Source: Phycisphaera mikurensis
GTDB lineage: Bacteria > Planctomycetota > Phycisphaerae > WQYP01
Assembly: GCA_022730455.1 (NCBI GenBank)
Contig: DZDI01000004.1
Span: 1 to 55,982, forward strand
Length of the DNA: 55,982 nt
Reading direction: 5' to 3'
Shown here: piece after piece, positions 1 to 8,401 of the stretch
How the letters are laid out: each line of letters begins with the position of its first letter
How positions within the stretch are numbered: position 1 is the stretch's first letter
Made by a program: the position numbers and the translations under genes
Notes under the pieces: generated by a model
The model's input: only the letters and a program-made list of their open reading frames with translations
The model's database searches: none
Told to the model about the DNA's origin: nothing

Positions 1-104
1 TCAAAGCGCAACTTTATGAAAAATATGGGGATATGTCTTAACTTAGTGGCATTAATAACGGTATCTGGATAACGGTACCTGACACCTTTTCGCGTGCCTT
101 ATTT

Positions 105-881
105 TCAGCCATGAAGGTCAAAGGGCTGGTAGCGCTGTTTCCCCGACAATACGACCGCCCAACCACACCGACCGCTCTGGTCCGGCCAGACGGTGACTGT
201 ATAGGGGCGGGAGATATTATGGCTACCGGGCAAGCGGGCCAACAGGTGAATGACAGTGCCCGAAGGACCGGTGCCGCGCGGGATTAAGCGCTGTGAAAAC
301 TGTAGCATCAGGCACGTTACAGGCCCCCGCTGCCACTGGGTTAACGCCGCGGGTTGGCCGGCAACAGTTACCGCCGCGAAGCCTATGAGTTTGAAGCCGC
401 CATAATTATAAAGCTCTACCGGGAACGGCATGGCAGGCAAGGCCTTCTGGAGGGAGGCCATCGTGACGTTACCCGGCGCTAACATGGGTTTATTAAGATA
501 TAATCCCAAGCTTTGCCATGCTAGGGATGTCAGCACATTTTGTCGCTGCGATTGTATCCAGAATCTTACACCTGCCAAAGCGGCTATCAGCAAAGCGGCA
601 GCGACCGCCCAAGGTACCAGACGGCGAATCATGAGTTGGAGATTTCCGGATTTATCCTCGGGAATCTTAAGTAGGCGTTCAGTCAAATCGCCCGATGGTT
701 CAGGCTGTGCCGCAGCTAAGTCCAAGCGCAGTTTTTCCTGTTCCGCCAAGGCGGCGAAGTAATAATCGCGGATATCCTCCGGTGCTGCCGCTACCAGGCG
801 ACTTAGTTCGCGGCGGTGCGGATCATCCGGCGGAAGAACGCAGTAATGATCAATAATGTTGCGCAACTCAAGAGAATTCAT
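105..881 (-). CDS. Putative membrane-anchored anti-sigma factor
   Basis: This is a 258-residue protein of unrecognised family. It has a charged N-terminal cytoplasmic part (about 1-87), one clear transmembrane helix (about 88-109, core WAVAAALLIAALAG) and a C-terminal extracytoplasmic part of about 145 residues. Its ATG overlaps the stop of the upstream ECF sigma gene (ATGA overlap at 878-881), so the two are translationally coupled. Genes in this position with this topology usually encode the anti-sigma factor that holds the ECF sigma at the membrane. I see no zinc-finger anti-sigma (HxxxCxxC) motif, so the role rests on context and topology. The C-terminal part could be the signal sensor, but no known domain is visible. 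Confidence 0.6.
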   Translation of the reverse strand: MNSLELRNIIDHYCVLPPDDPHRRELSRLVAAAPEDIRDYYFAALAEQEKLRLDLAAAQPEPSGDLTERLLKIPEDKSGNLQLMIRRLVPWAVAAALLIAALAGVRFWIQSQRQNVLTSLAWQSLGLYLNKPMLAPGNVTMASLQKALPAMPFPVELYNYGGFKLIGFAAVTVAGQPAALTQWQRGPVTCLMLQFSQRLIPRGTGPSGTVIHLLARLPGSHNISRPYTVTVWPDQSGRCGWAVVLSGKQRYQPFDLHG

Positions 882-1456
882 GATCCGTCTCCAGTATTTT
901 TGGCTTTCCTGGTCGCTGCGTCCTGACCGGCATGTAGGTGATCGGCAGCAATGGATGCCCGCAGCGATTGCTTGGCGCGGAAAAGGCGCGACAGCAGCGT
1001 GCCCAGAGGAACGTTCAATTCCCGTGCGGCCGCTTCACAACTCAGCCCCTCTGAATAAACCATAAGAAACGGCTGCTTGAAACGTATATCCAACCGGTCC
1101 AACCCCACTTGGAGGACTTCGCGCTTTGCAATATCGGATGACGTATACATTTTGTCGGCCAGTTCGGCGGCTTCTTCCAGCGGAACAGTCCGTACCATGC
1201 GGCGCTTGTTCAAGGTGCGGAAATGCCGCCGTCTTAAAATCTGAAATAGCCAGCCTCGCAGTGCGTTCTCATCCCGCAGGGTGTGAATGGAACGCCACGC
1301 GTGCAAAAAAGTCTCTTGGACGAGATCTTCCGCACCGCCATCCCGCCCACAAAGCCGAACTGCATAATGAAACAGCTCCTGCGCATGCTGTTCGACAGCT
1401 CGTTCATAAAAGGTGCGGCCAAGGGCGGGATCAGTCATACATCCACGTTCATCCAT
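878..1456 (-). CDS. ECF-family RNA polymerase sigma factor
   Basis: This sigma-70 family ECF factor directs RNA polymerase to a dedicated promoter set. Region 2 lies at about residues 27-90 (core AEDLVQETFLHAWR, then GWLFQILRR) and region 4 at about 120-175 (SCEAAARELNVPLGTLLSRL, the -35-binding helix-turn-helix). No region 3 is present, as expected for ECF factors. The ORF track starts at a TTG (1477) that lies inside a MITE-like inverted repeat. I prefer the ATG at 1456, or an ATG at 1438 just before the conserved part; neither has a strong Shine-Dalgarno sequence. The gene overlaps the putative anti-sigma gene by 4 bp. The PEP-CTERM gene upstream on the same strand may be a target, which is only inference. 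Confidence 0.88.
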   Translation of the reverse strand: MDERGCMTDPALGRTFYERAVEQHAQELFHYAVRLCGRDGGAEDLVQETFLHAWRSIHTLRDENALRGWLFQILRRRHFRTLNKRRMVRTVPLEEAAELADKMYTSSDIAKREVLQVGLDRLDIRFKQPFLMVYSEGLSCEAAARELNVPLGTLLSRLFRAKQSLRASIAADHLHAGQDAATRKAKNTGDGS

Positions 1457-1459
1457 CCA

Positions 1460-1601
1460 GTAACCGTTCACGGGCAAAAGTGGCGAAACTTATTAAATAA
1501 CCGGTGTTTTTTGCGATGCAGGCCTATTTTAGGTCTGCTCTTTGCGCATTAGTCCTATATTATCAGTTGAATTCCATTCCTTTTGCCCCGTGAACGGTTA
1601 C
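1460..1601. mobile_element. MITE-like element with long terminal inverted repeats
   Basis: The left end reads GTAACCGTTCACGGG followed by CAAAAG (1460-1480). The right end (1580-1601) is its reverse complement with one extra C. About 99 bp of AT-rich, non-coding DNA lies between them. The flanks ATCCATCCA (1451-1459) and ATCCACCCA (1602-1610) match at 8 of 9 positions in direct orientation, as expected of a target-site duplication. There is no room for a transposase, so this looks like a non-autonomous element. The tip sequence recalls IS66-type ends, which I cannot confirm. It sits at the 5' end of the ECF sigma gene and so has replaced that gene's original upstream sequence. Confidence 0.7.
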
Positions 1602-1656
1602 ATCCACCCATTTGCACCGGCGGAACCCTAGTTCCTGCTATATCGGAAAAACCGCA

Positions 1657-2292
1657 CTAGGCCGATATATTCTTCATCGTTGCTGTCTGCCGACGGCGTA
1701 AGATCAGTAATGCCGCCCCACCCATGGCCCCCAATAGCAAGGCGGGGGTTGGCTCGGGTACCGGCTGCACCTGGAACTTTGCGCCTGCGTCACTAAACGG
1801 CGCACCCGCATATACGAACGCTGTCAGCACCGATGGATGAATACCGTTGAATGAGTACATGGAATTTCCAAATACGGAAGCTGGCGCATCGGGTGTGGTA
1901 AAGGAGAAACCCGACAGGATCTTTCCGGCATCCAGATAGCCGGCTGAGCTGGTGGCTTGCCACTCAATCGAAGCCCCCTGCTCTGCTCCTCCCACCGACT
2001 GGGAATCCGGGCCGTTTTCCCATCCGGTGGGGGCAGAAACGACAGTGGGATTGCTGGCCAGATAACTCTGGCCGGGAACCCAAGAGAACCAAAATGTGCC
2101 GATTGTGCTACCTGATGTGCCCGTATTGGTGAGCGATAAATCATAGGTATAAGAACCGGCGCTATGGGAACCCAAGGTGATTGTTGCACTGGCGGTTTCG
2201 GCAGCGTCGACGTTGGCCGGTCCAACAAACGCCACTGTGGCTGCCAAGGCAACCCCCGCGGGAAGGATTGAGTTTTTCAATGTGCTGAACAT
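1657..2292 (-). CDS. PEP-CTERM sorting-domain secreted protein
   Basis: This is a 211-residue exported protein. It has an N-terminal signal peptide (about 1-30, ending near VDAAE), a Thr/Ser/Gly-rich beta-type middle, and a classical C-terminal PEP-CTERM signal: VPEP, then a hydrophobic stretch (LLLGAMGGAALLIL) and RRRQ. PEP-CTERM proteins are processed by an exosortase and typically go to the surface or an extracellular matrix; no exosortase gene is in this window. The ATG at 2292 follows AAAGG at a suitable distance. It lies upstream of the ECF sigma pair on the same strand, separated by the MITE. The specific function is unknown. Confidence 0.85.
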   Translation of the reverse strand: MFSTLKNSILPAGVALAATVAFVGPANVDAAETASATITLGSHSAGSYTYDLSLTNTGTSGSTIGTFWFSWVPGQSYLASNPTVVSAPTGWENGPDSQSVGGAEQGASIEWQATSSAGYLDAGKILSGFSFTTPDAPASVFGNSMYSFNGIHPSVLTAFVYAGAPFSDAGAKFQVQPVPEPTPALLLGAMGGAALLILRRRQTATMKNISA

Positions 2293-2555
2293 AGGAGACC
2301 TTTCTACTTAAAAAACATGACTCAGTCGCAATCAGACAAAATTGCGTTGTACCACCTTAGTAGTGCCGACCAGCAGTTGATTTATTCCCGTCGATTATAA
2401 ACTTTTCACCGTAACGCGGACATGGCGGTGCCGGCCACGTTACACGCCCGGGTGCATGACGCTTGACGCCTGGCTTTTTAGCAACTTGGCTTATACCGGC
2501 GTGCCGGGAATAGGAAAAAAGATGCCAATGATTTGAGGATCCACCATTTAAATTC

Positions 2556-2942
2556 TTAGGCGGTCATTTGCTTAGGGACAAGAATTTTCAGGCGGATTTG
2601 CGGCTCGTATTGGCGCTGCCGGATGATACGTTTTTCGCTTGGCAGCCGCGCTGGAAGAGGCCGATACATTCGTTTGAACACCGCCACCGCGGACACTTGC
2701 CCCCATCCTGCCAGTGTAATGCGGGTCGCGGATTCCTGCAGAGAGCAGCCATCGGCAAGGTGCAAAAGCAGCATCCGGAGCAACGCCGACGGGTTCTTCA
2801 CGCTCCGCGTTCGACGCAAGGCTCCGAGCTCTCTGGCCTTGGATTCCCAGCCACCGGGCATCAGTTTGACCAAGAATCTCCACTGTTCGTCCGCTCGTGC
2901 CATCCATTGCTGCATGTTTTTCATGCAAACCGATATACACAC
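2556..2942 (-). pseudogene. Truncated IS4-type transposase (N-terminal remnant)
   Basis: The fragment is 128 residues long. Its segment ALLRMLLLHLADGCSLQE, followed by a stretch ending AVFKRM, resembles the N-terminal helical domain of IS4-superfamily transposases common in Planctomycetes. The DDE catalytic domain that should follow is missing: after about residue 95 the reading turns into a short Arg/Lys-rich tail and stops at 2556. Intact members are normally 350-450 residues, so this is a relic, probably an internal deletion or an end-to-end fusion. An IS-end-like repeat lies just upstream of it (3021-3047). The family call is from pattern recognition only. Confidence 0.6.
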
Positions 2943-3020
2943 ATTCAGTGCAAGACGTAGAATTAAGTTAGCGCCTCTGGGGGCATCCCCTTGGTTACTG
3001 CGCCGAGGGCACCAGACATT

Positions 3021-3047
3021 AGTGCTCTGTCACGCCGACAAATTAGG
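3021..3047 (-). repeat. IS-end-like repeat, copy 1
   Basis: This 27-bp segment (core CTGTCACGCCGACAAATTAG) matches 33953-33979 at 24 of 27 positions in the same plus-strand orientation. It lies 80-105 bp upstream of the decayed transposase start, where the element's outer end would be expected. It is read here as the upstream terminus of the same degraded element. Confidence 0.5.
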
Positions 3048-3110
3048 GGCCCACCCTGAGTTTCTAGCCGCGGTTGATCGTCGAATCTTTTAGTTATATT
3101 ATCCGCAGAT

Positions 3111-6100
3111 ATGACGAAGAGCACCCAATTGCCACAAATTGTTGATACTTCAAGCCTTGTGCCGCCTGCAGTGAGCGATAGCGGTGAGTACTCGGACGCG
3201 ATTAAAGCCTTATTGGAAGTGGATGTGGGCGAAGTGCGACTTAACGCACTCGACCGGCGGCTGTACGCTACAGACGCTTCGAACTACCAGGTGGAGCCTC
3301 TGGCGGTGGTCATCTGTAAAACGCCGGAGCAGGTTTCTCGACTGGCGGCATTCTGCCAGAAATACCATCTACCGCTGCTGCCGCGGGGTGGAGGCACGAG
3401 CCTCGCCGGCCAATGCACCAACCGTGCAGTGGTGGCGGACCTGTCCGGACCCTTTCGGCAGATATTTGGTGTTGACCGCGACGGGCGGACTTGCCGAGTC
3501 CAGGCCGGCACCACCATTGACGACGTGAACAATTATCTCAAATCGCAAGGCGAGGATCTATTTTTCGCACCCGACCCGGCCACCTTAAGCCAAGCCACCA
3601 TTGGGGGTTGCATTGGCAACAATGCCGCTGGAGCCCGATCGTTGCGCTATGGCCGAACGAGTGAAAATATTACGACACTTGAGGCCGTGCTGGCCGATGG
3701 CACAATGGTTCAATTTGCACCGGGGGCGGGAAGAAGCAATCAGCGAGTTGCAGATCTGGCAACGGCTGTGGCAGCCGTGGTGCTTAAGCATCGGGAGACC
3801 ATACGCAGCAGGTTTCCACGTTTGAATCGGCGCAATGCGGGCTATGCGCTCGATATGATCCTCGATCAACTGGACGCGGGATGCCAACCCATTGATCTGA
3901 ATCTGGCACCTCTCATATGCGGCAGCGAAGGTACTTTGGCTATCGTCCTGGCGGCAACGCTTAAACTTTGGCCGACACCCAAAAGTCGCTCCCTGTATCT
4001 CCTGCGTTTTGCGTCCTTGGATGGCGCTATTGCCGCCGTGTCTCCTCTGTTGAAATTACATCCAACAGCCATTGAGCTCATGGACAATATGGTATTGCAG
4101 GCAGCCGCATTAAACACTGCAGCGACAGCCATCATGCATGAACTTGGCATAGTGAACCCCGCAGGCCAGAGTGCGGGGGCCGCAATAGCCGCCGTGTTAT
4201 TGGTGGAATTTCAGCATGATCGCGATGCCTCCGCCGACGCGGAACCGGGCGAACTGGAATCGCGAATGCGAGCCGTGGCTGGTGTTACAGACATGGAAAT
4301 ACTCGATGCACAAAAACAGTCGAGCGCATGGCAATTGCGGCGCAGCGCCGAGGCCCTGCTCCACGCATTTTCCGCCGATACCAAGCCTGTCACGTTCGTC
4401 GAGGACAACGCCATCCCCGTTGCGCAATTATCGCATTTTGTTCATGGTGTTGAAGAGATTGTTTCCCGGCACAACACATCGGCGGCATACTACGCGCACG
4501 CATCAGTAGGCGTTTTGCATATTCGCCCCCTGCTGAATTTGCATTCAGCCGACGGGCGCGAGGCCATGGTAAATATCGCTGTTGAAGTTGCGCGTCTGGC
4601 ACGCGATTGCGGCGGCGTGATGTCGGGTGAGCATGGTGACGGGCGTGTTCGAGGGCCTCTGCTGGAAGAGTTTTTCGGCTCCGAAATCATGGAAGCATTT
4701 GTCAAGATCAAACAGATTTTTGATCCGGCAGGAATATTAAATCCCGGGATGATCGTGGGCGCCGGCAAACCGGCTTCCATCGCGCAGCAGTTGCGATTCG
4801 ATCAGATAAGTCCGACGGCGGTATCGAAACTGCAGCCCATTTTCGATTACGCCGAACAAGGCACCTGGGTAGGGGCCGTGGAGATGTGCAACGGCGCGGG
4901 TTTTTGCCGCAAACTGGGCCCGGGAACCATGTGCCCATCCTATCGTGCCACACTTGATGAAAAACATTCTCCGCGCGGCCGGGCCAATGCCCTGAACTTT
5001 GCAATGCTCTCGCCGGTAGGCGAACCGAAACTCAATGACCCCGACACTCTTGCCACACTCGATTTGTGTCTGTCGTGCAAGGCATGCAAGACTGAATGCC
5101 CCAGCAATGTGGATATCGGGAAATTGAAGGCGGAGTATTACGCCGCGACGTACCGGGCGGTTGGGCATATTCCGCTGGCTGCGCAGTTTGTCGGCCGAAT
5201 CCGATTGCTGAATCAGCTCGCCAGCTACATGCCGCTGATTGCCAATGGCGTAACACAGGCCGGATGGTTTCGGCGGTGGATACTCCCTCGCCTAGGTATT
5301 ACGCCCGAGCATCCGCTGCCGCTGTTTCAAAAACACCTGCAACGGCGATTGCGACAAGCTGGGATTCCGAGCCGAAGACCGGGCCGTCCGTGCGTTGTAC
5401 TTTTTTTAGACTGCTTCACGGGTTATACCGATTCACCTGTTGGTGTGGCGGCAGTGAATCTGCTGCAGCGGATGGATTATGATATTGTCGTTGCCAATGC
5501 TGGCTGCTGCGGTAGAAGTATGATGTCCGTGGGCATGCTGGAAATGGCACGTGACACGGCAACCAGGACGCTGCGGCGATTGCATTCCTACGCCCGAGAG
5601 TTAGCACCGGAGGCGATTTTATTTTTAGAACCGTCCTGCCAAAGTGCGGCCATCGACGACTGGAAAGTTTTATTGTCCGCAGTTGATAGAGAGAAGCTCA
5701 CCTCCTTGCCACCCCTGCTTTCAGTTGAAGAATTTGTTGCCCGGAGAACGGATCTGCTGAAACACAATAAGCGCACGTCCGCGTTGATGACGCCGGTTAT
5801 CTTCCACGGCCACTGTCACCAGAAAGCACTTTGGGGCACGCAGGCGATGCAACAACTCCTGTCGCAATTCGCCGACGGTCACGGGCAGATTTTACCGACA
5901 GGCTGTTGCGGATTGGCCGGGGCTTTCGGATACGGGCTCAAGCGGTACGAAGTCAGCAAGGCAATATTTGCCGCACCGGAATTTGATCCCATACGCCGTT
6001 CCAATGAGACCGACATGATTCTGGCCAGTGGTACATCGTGCCGTGCACAGATTCGTCATCTATCCGGACGCAACGCGATGCATCCCGTTGAATGGCTCGA

Positions 6101-6128
6101 CGAAATCTCACGCCCCGACAACGGCTGA
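3111..6128 (+). CDS. FAD/Fe-S D-2-hydroxyacid dehydrogenase, YdiJ (D-2-hydroxyglutarate dehydrogenase) type
   Basis: This fused flavin and iron-sulfur oxidoreductase is 1005 residues long, close to E. coli YdiJ. The order is: a VAO-type FAD-binding domain (about 60-250, with PRGGGTSLAGQ and IGGCIGNNAAGARS), the FAD-oxidase C-terminal domain (about 290-545, with SGEHGDGRVRGP), a Cys-rich iron-sulfur segment (CNGAGFC near 595; CLSCKACKTECP near 652), and two C-terminal cysteine-rich CCG modules (NAGCCGRS near 797; HGHCHQKALWG near 899; TGCCGLAG near 930). The family oxidises D-2-hydroxyglutarate or D-lactate-like acids and passes electrons to a carrier. It ends in HPVEWLDEI, a typical YdiJ-like C-terminus. 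Substrate choice between D-2-hydroxyglutarate and D-lactate cannot be decided from sequence. Confidence 0.88.
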   Translation: MTKSTQLPQIVDTSSLVPPAVSDSGEYSDAIKALLEVDVGEVRLNALDRRLYATDASNYQVEPLAVVICKTPEQVSRLAAFCQKYHLPLLPRGGGTSLAGQCTNRAVVADLSGPFRQIFGVDRDGRTCRVQAGTTIDDVNNYLKSQGEDLFFAPDPATLSQATIGGCIGNNAAGARSLRYGRTSENITTLEAVLADGTMVQFAPGAGRSNQRVADLATAVAAVVLKHRETIRSRFPRLNRRNAGYALDMILDQLDAGCQPIDLNLAPLICGSEGTLAIVLAATLKLWPTPKSRSLYLLRFASLDGAIAAVSPLLKLHPTAIELMDNMVLQAAALNTAATAIMHELGIVNPAGQSAGAAIAAVLLVEFQHDRDASADAEPGELESRMRAVAGVTDMEILDAQKQSSAWQLRRSAEALLHAFSADTKPVTFVEDNAIPVAQLSHFVHGVEEIVSRHNTSAAYYAHASVGVLHIRPLLNLHSADGREAMVNIAVEVARLARDCGGVMSGEHGDGRVRGPLLEEFFGSEIMEAFVKIKQIFDPAGILNPGMIVGAGKPASIAQQLRFDQISPTAVSKLQPIFDYAEQGTWVGAVEMCNGAGFCRKLGPGTMCPSYRATLDEKHSPRGRANALNFAMLSPVGEPKLNDPDTLATLDLCLSCKACKTECPSNVDIGKLKAEYYAATYRAVGHIPLAAQFVGRIRLLNQLASYMPLIANGVTQAGWFRRWILPRLGITPEHPLPLFQKHLQRRLRQAGIPSRRPGRPCVVLFLDCFTGYTDSPVGVAAVNLLQRMDYDIVVANAGCCGRSMMSVGMLEMARDTATRTLRRLHSYARELAPEAILFLEPSCQSAAIDDWKVLLSAVDREKLTSLPPLLSVEEFVARRTDLLKHNKRTSALMTPVIFHGHCHQKALWGTQAMQQLLSQFADGHGQILPTGCCGLAGAFGYGLKRYEVSKAIFAAPEFDPIRRSNETDMILASGTSCRAQIRHLSGRNAMHPVEWLDEISRPDNG

Positions 6129-6304
6129 AACGTGTCGCGTGAGGCAGCCGCTACGAACCGCATTTCATCGCCCAAAGACATCGGGTACCCCCTGTTGGGA
6201 TGGCGCTGGTTGATTCTCGTCGATAGCGAATCGATTCTGGGCGCTTTCCCTGCATCGGGTTTAAGGGTGTATACTTAAGGGGAGTATTGGCAGGAGAATA
6301 CCCC

Positions 6305-6574
6305 ATGCACAAGATCACGCTGATGATTAAACCGGGCGACACTGCATGCCTGGCGGCCCGACGGGTGATTGATTTAATCGTCACACCCCACGTGGCGGCT
6401 CTGATAGAAGAAGTCGATGTCACACAGGATGCGGAGCTACAGGCTGAGTATGGCACGGATGTACCCGTGGTGCTGGTGGACGATGTTGTGGAATTTCGGC
6501 GGAGTATAGATCCGGAACGGCTTGCCCGGCTTTTTTATGATGACCTCGGTGAGCGGTTTGCGGGCATCAGTTAG
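6305..6574 (+). CDS. Glutaredoxin-like (DUF836-type) thioredoxin-fold protein
   Basis: This small protein of about 89 residues has a thioredoxin/glutaredoxin-like pattern: beta1 ITLMIKP, then GDTACLAARRVI, later the cis-Pro segment DVPVVLVDD. Family members normally carry CxxC in the first loop (KPGCHLC). Here the first cysteine is replaced by Asp and only the second remains (DTAC), so a classical dithiol disulfide reductase reaction is unlikely. A monothiol or non-redox role is possible. The track begins at a TTG (6287). I choose the ATG at 6305 because CAGGAG lies 8 nt upstream. A TATACT at 6270-6275 could be its -10 box, but no good -35 is seen. Confidence 0.75.
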   Translation: MHKITLMIKPGDTACLAARRVIDLIVTPHVAALIEEVDVTQDAELQAEYGTDVPVVLVDDVVEFRRSIDPERLARLFYDDLGERFAGIS

Positions 6575-6638
6575 CGTTTACCGGTCTATTTGATGGCTTA
6601 ATGACCGCTCATATATGGGAAATGTGGGACGACCAGCG

Positions 6639-7046
6639 ATGGAATGTAGAATCAATTTGCGCGTTCGATATGTCGAATGTGATCCCATGGGGTATCTGCA
6701 CCACTCCAACTATCTGCCGTATCTGGAGATGGGCCGCACCGAACTGTTTCGTCAAAGTGGCGGCGATTACCGCACATTGGAATCGGAGGGATTCTTTTTT
6801 GTCGTTACCAAATTAAGCATTCAATTTAAGCGCCCAGCCCGGTTTGATGATGAGTTGGAGGTTATCACCCGGGTTGTCCGCAGGACACATGTGCGCATTG
6901 ACCATGACTATGACATATTTAATACAACATCCCGTATTTTAATTTCCACAGCATCGAGCACCATTGCCTGCGTAGACCGCAGCGGACAACTGATACCGAT
7001 ACCTGATAAAGTCAGCTTTCAGCCGATTGATGGCGCGGCAGGCTGA
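6639..7046 (+). CDS. Hotdog-fold acyl-CoA thioesterase (YbgC / 4-hydroxybenzoyl-CoA thioesterase type)
   Basis: This hotdog-fold protein has about 135 residues. The N-terminal signature VRYVECDPMGYLHHSNY carries the Asp used by 4HBT/YbgC-type thioesterases, followed by the long helix YLEMGRTELFRQSG and sheet segments such as KLSIQFKRPARFDDELEV. It should hydrolyse acyl-CoA thioesters in the cytoplasm; the acyl group is not predictable. The track's ATG is at 6615, but family members start shortly before the C-x-I-x-L-R-V-R-Y strand, which fits the ATG at 6639. Neither start has a strong ribosome-binding site. It ends 5 bp before the next gene and is probably co-transcribed with it. Confidence 0.85.
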   Translation: MECRINLRVRYVECDPMGYLHHSNYLPYLEMGRTELFRQSGGDYRTLESEGFFFVVTKLSIQFKRPARFDDELEVITRVVRRTHVRIDHDYDIFNTTSRILISTASSTIACVDRSGQLIPIPDKVSFQPIDGAAG

Positions 7047-7051
7047 CCGCC

Positions 7052-8401
7052 ATGGCTCCGGCAAGCGGCATACCCAATGGGTCCACGGACACCCAGTTTG
7101 ATCTGCTCATCATCGGCTCCGGGGCAGCCGGCATGATGGCTGCGGTCACCGCAGCGAGCACACTGGATTCATCAGGGATTGCAAACGTCCGGATTGCTAT
7201 TCTCGAAAAAAATACCCGACCTGGAATTAAGGTTCTCGTCTGCGGTGGCGGGCGATGCAATTTGACCAATGCTGGCGACGTGAATTTTCTCATCGCACAA
7301 TTCGGACGTAACGGACGGTTTCTTACTCCGGCACTCAGGCACATGGACAACGACGGCCTGCGTCAATGGTTTGCCGACCGGGGCGTGGCCACGCATGAAG
7401 AGCATGATGGAAAGATCTACCCCGACTCCAATAAGGCAAGTTCCATTGTCGATACACTGGTTGACACCATGCGTACCGCAGGAGTGCATATACTCTCGCA
7501 GTGTGCGGCCGTTGAGGTAGAAGTTTTGCCGTGCGGTGCCTTTTCGATCCGAACATCCACTTCGCAATCGCTGACGACCCGCCATTTGCTGATCTGTTGC
7601 GGCGGACAGAGTTACACCCGCATGGGTACTACGGGAGATGGCTACCGCCTCGCTACGGCGTTAGGTCACCATATTGTGACGCCCCGGCCGGCGATTGTGC
7701 CGTTACTGGTTAAAGAAGCATGGGTCGCTGATTTGCAGGGGCTCGCCGTGTGCGATGTCAAGGTCAACATCGAGGCCCCCGGCCCCCTGCCGGTACTGGC
7801 CACGGAAAAACCCACACCAAGTATTAACGATTTGCTGTTTACGCATTTTGGTCTTTCCGGCCCGGCGGTTTTAAACCTGTCAGAAGTGGCCGCCGAACTC
7901 TTGGAAGGCTTCTCCGCGATAGCTCTGAGGGTGGATTTTTCGCATCGCGTAAGCCATGAACAATGGCGGACTTTCTTTGCCAACTGGCGACGACAACATG
8001 GTGCACGGCTGGTCAAAACTCAATTGGCTGCAACTATTCCGGCTCGACTGGCCAGCATGTTTCTACATCTCACCGGCACACCGGAAAGTACACTCTGCAG
8101 TGCCGTTACGAACGCTCAGACGCACCAGATAATAGAATGTATTAAAAACACCAAGTTTACAGTGTACGCCACCCGCGGCTTCAAGGAAGCGATGGTAACG
8201 GCGGGCGGTGTGAGGCTGCGGGAAGTGAATCCCGACACCATGGAATCGCGCATCTGCAGCAATCTGTTTCTGGCCGGAGAGGTGCTGGACCTCACAGGCC
8301 CCAGCGGCGGTTATAATTTACAATTGGCGTTTTCGACAGGATGTCTGGCGGGGGAATCCGTCGCCGGAAAAATTATTCATAGCAGACAGGAGCACCATTG
8401 A
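7052..8401 (+). CDS. BaiN/HI0933-family FAD-binding oxidoreductase
   Basis: This is a 449-residue flavoprotein of the HI0933/BaiN (aminoacetone oxidase-like) family. Visible marks are the N-terminal FAD dinucleotide-binding motif IIGSGAAGMMAA, the family signature VCGGGRCNLTNA, the middle segment GGQSYTRMGTTGDGYRLA, and the C-terminal FAD-contact GEVLDLTGPSGGYNLQLAF. Biochemical roles in this family are mostly unknown; one member reduces bile-acid intermediates. It is slightly longer than the usual ~400 residues because of an N-terminal leader and inserts. Its stop codon overlaps the TTG start of murQ, which implies translational coupling. Confidence 0.88.
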   Translation: MAPASGIPNGSTDTQFDLLIIGSGAAGMMAAVTAASTLDSSGIANVRIAILEKNTRPGIKVLVCGGGRCNLTNAGDVNFLIAQFGRNGRFLTPALRHMDNDGLRQWFADRGVATHEEHDGKIYPDSNKASSIVDTLVDTMRTAGVHILSQCAAVEVEVLPCGAFSIRTSTSQSLTTRHLLICCGGQSYTRMGTTGDGYRLATALGHHIVTPRPAIVPLLVKEAWVADLQGLAVCDVKVNIEAPGPLPVLATEKPTPSINDLLFTHFGLSGPAVLNLSEVAAELLEGFSAIALRVDFSHRVSHEQWRTFFANWRRQHGARLVKTQLAATIPARLASMFLHLTGTPESTLCSAVTNAQTHQIIECIKNTKFTVYATRGFKEAMVTAGGVRLREVNPDTMESRICSNLFLAGEVLDLTGPSGGYNLQLAFSTGCLAGESVAGKIIHSRQEHH

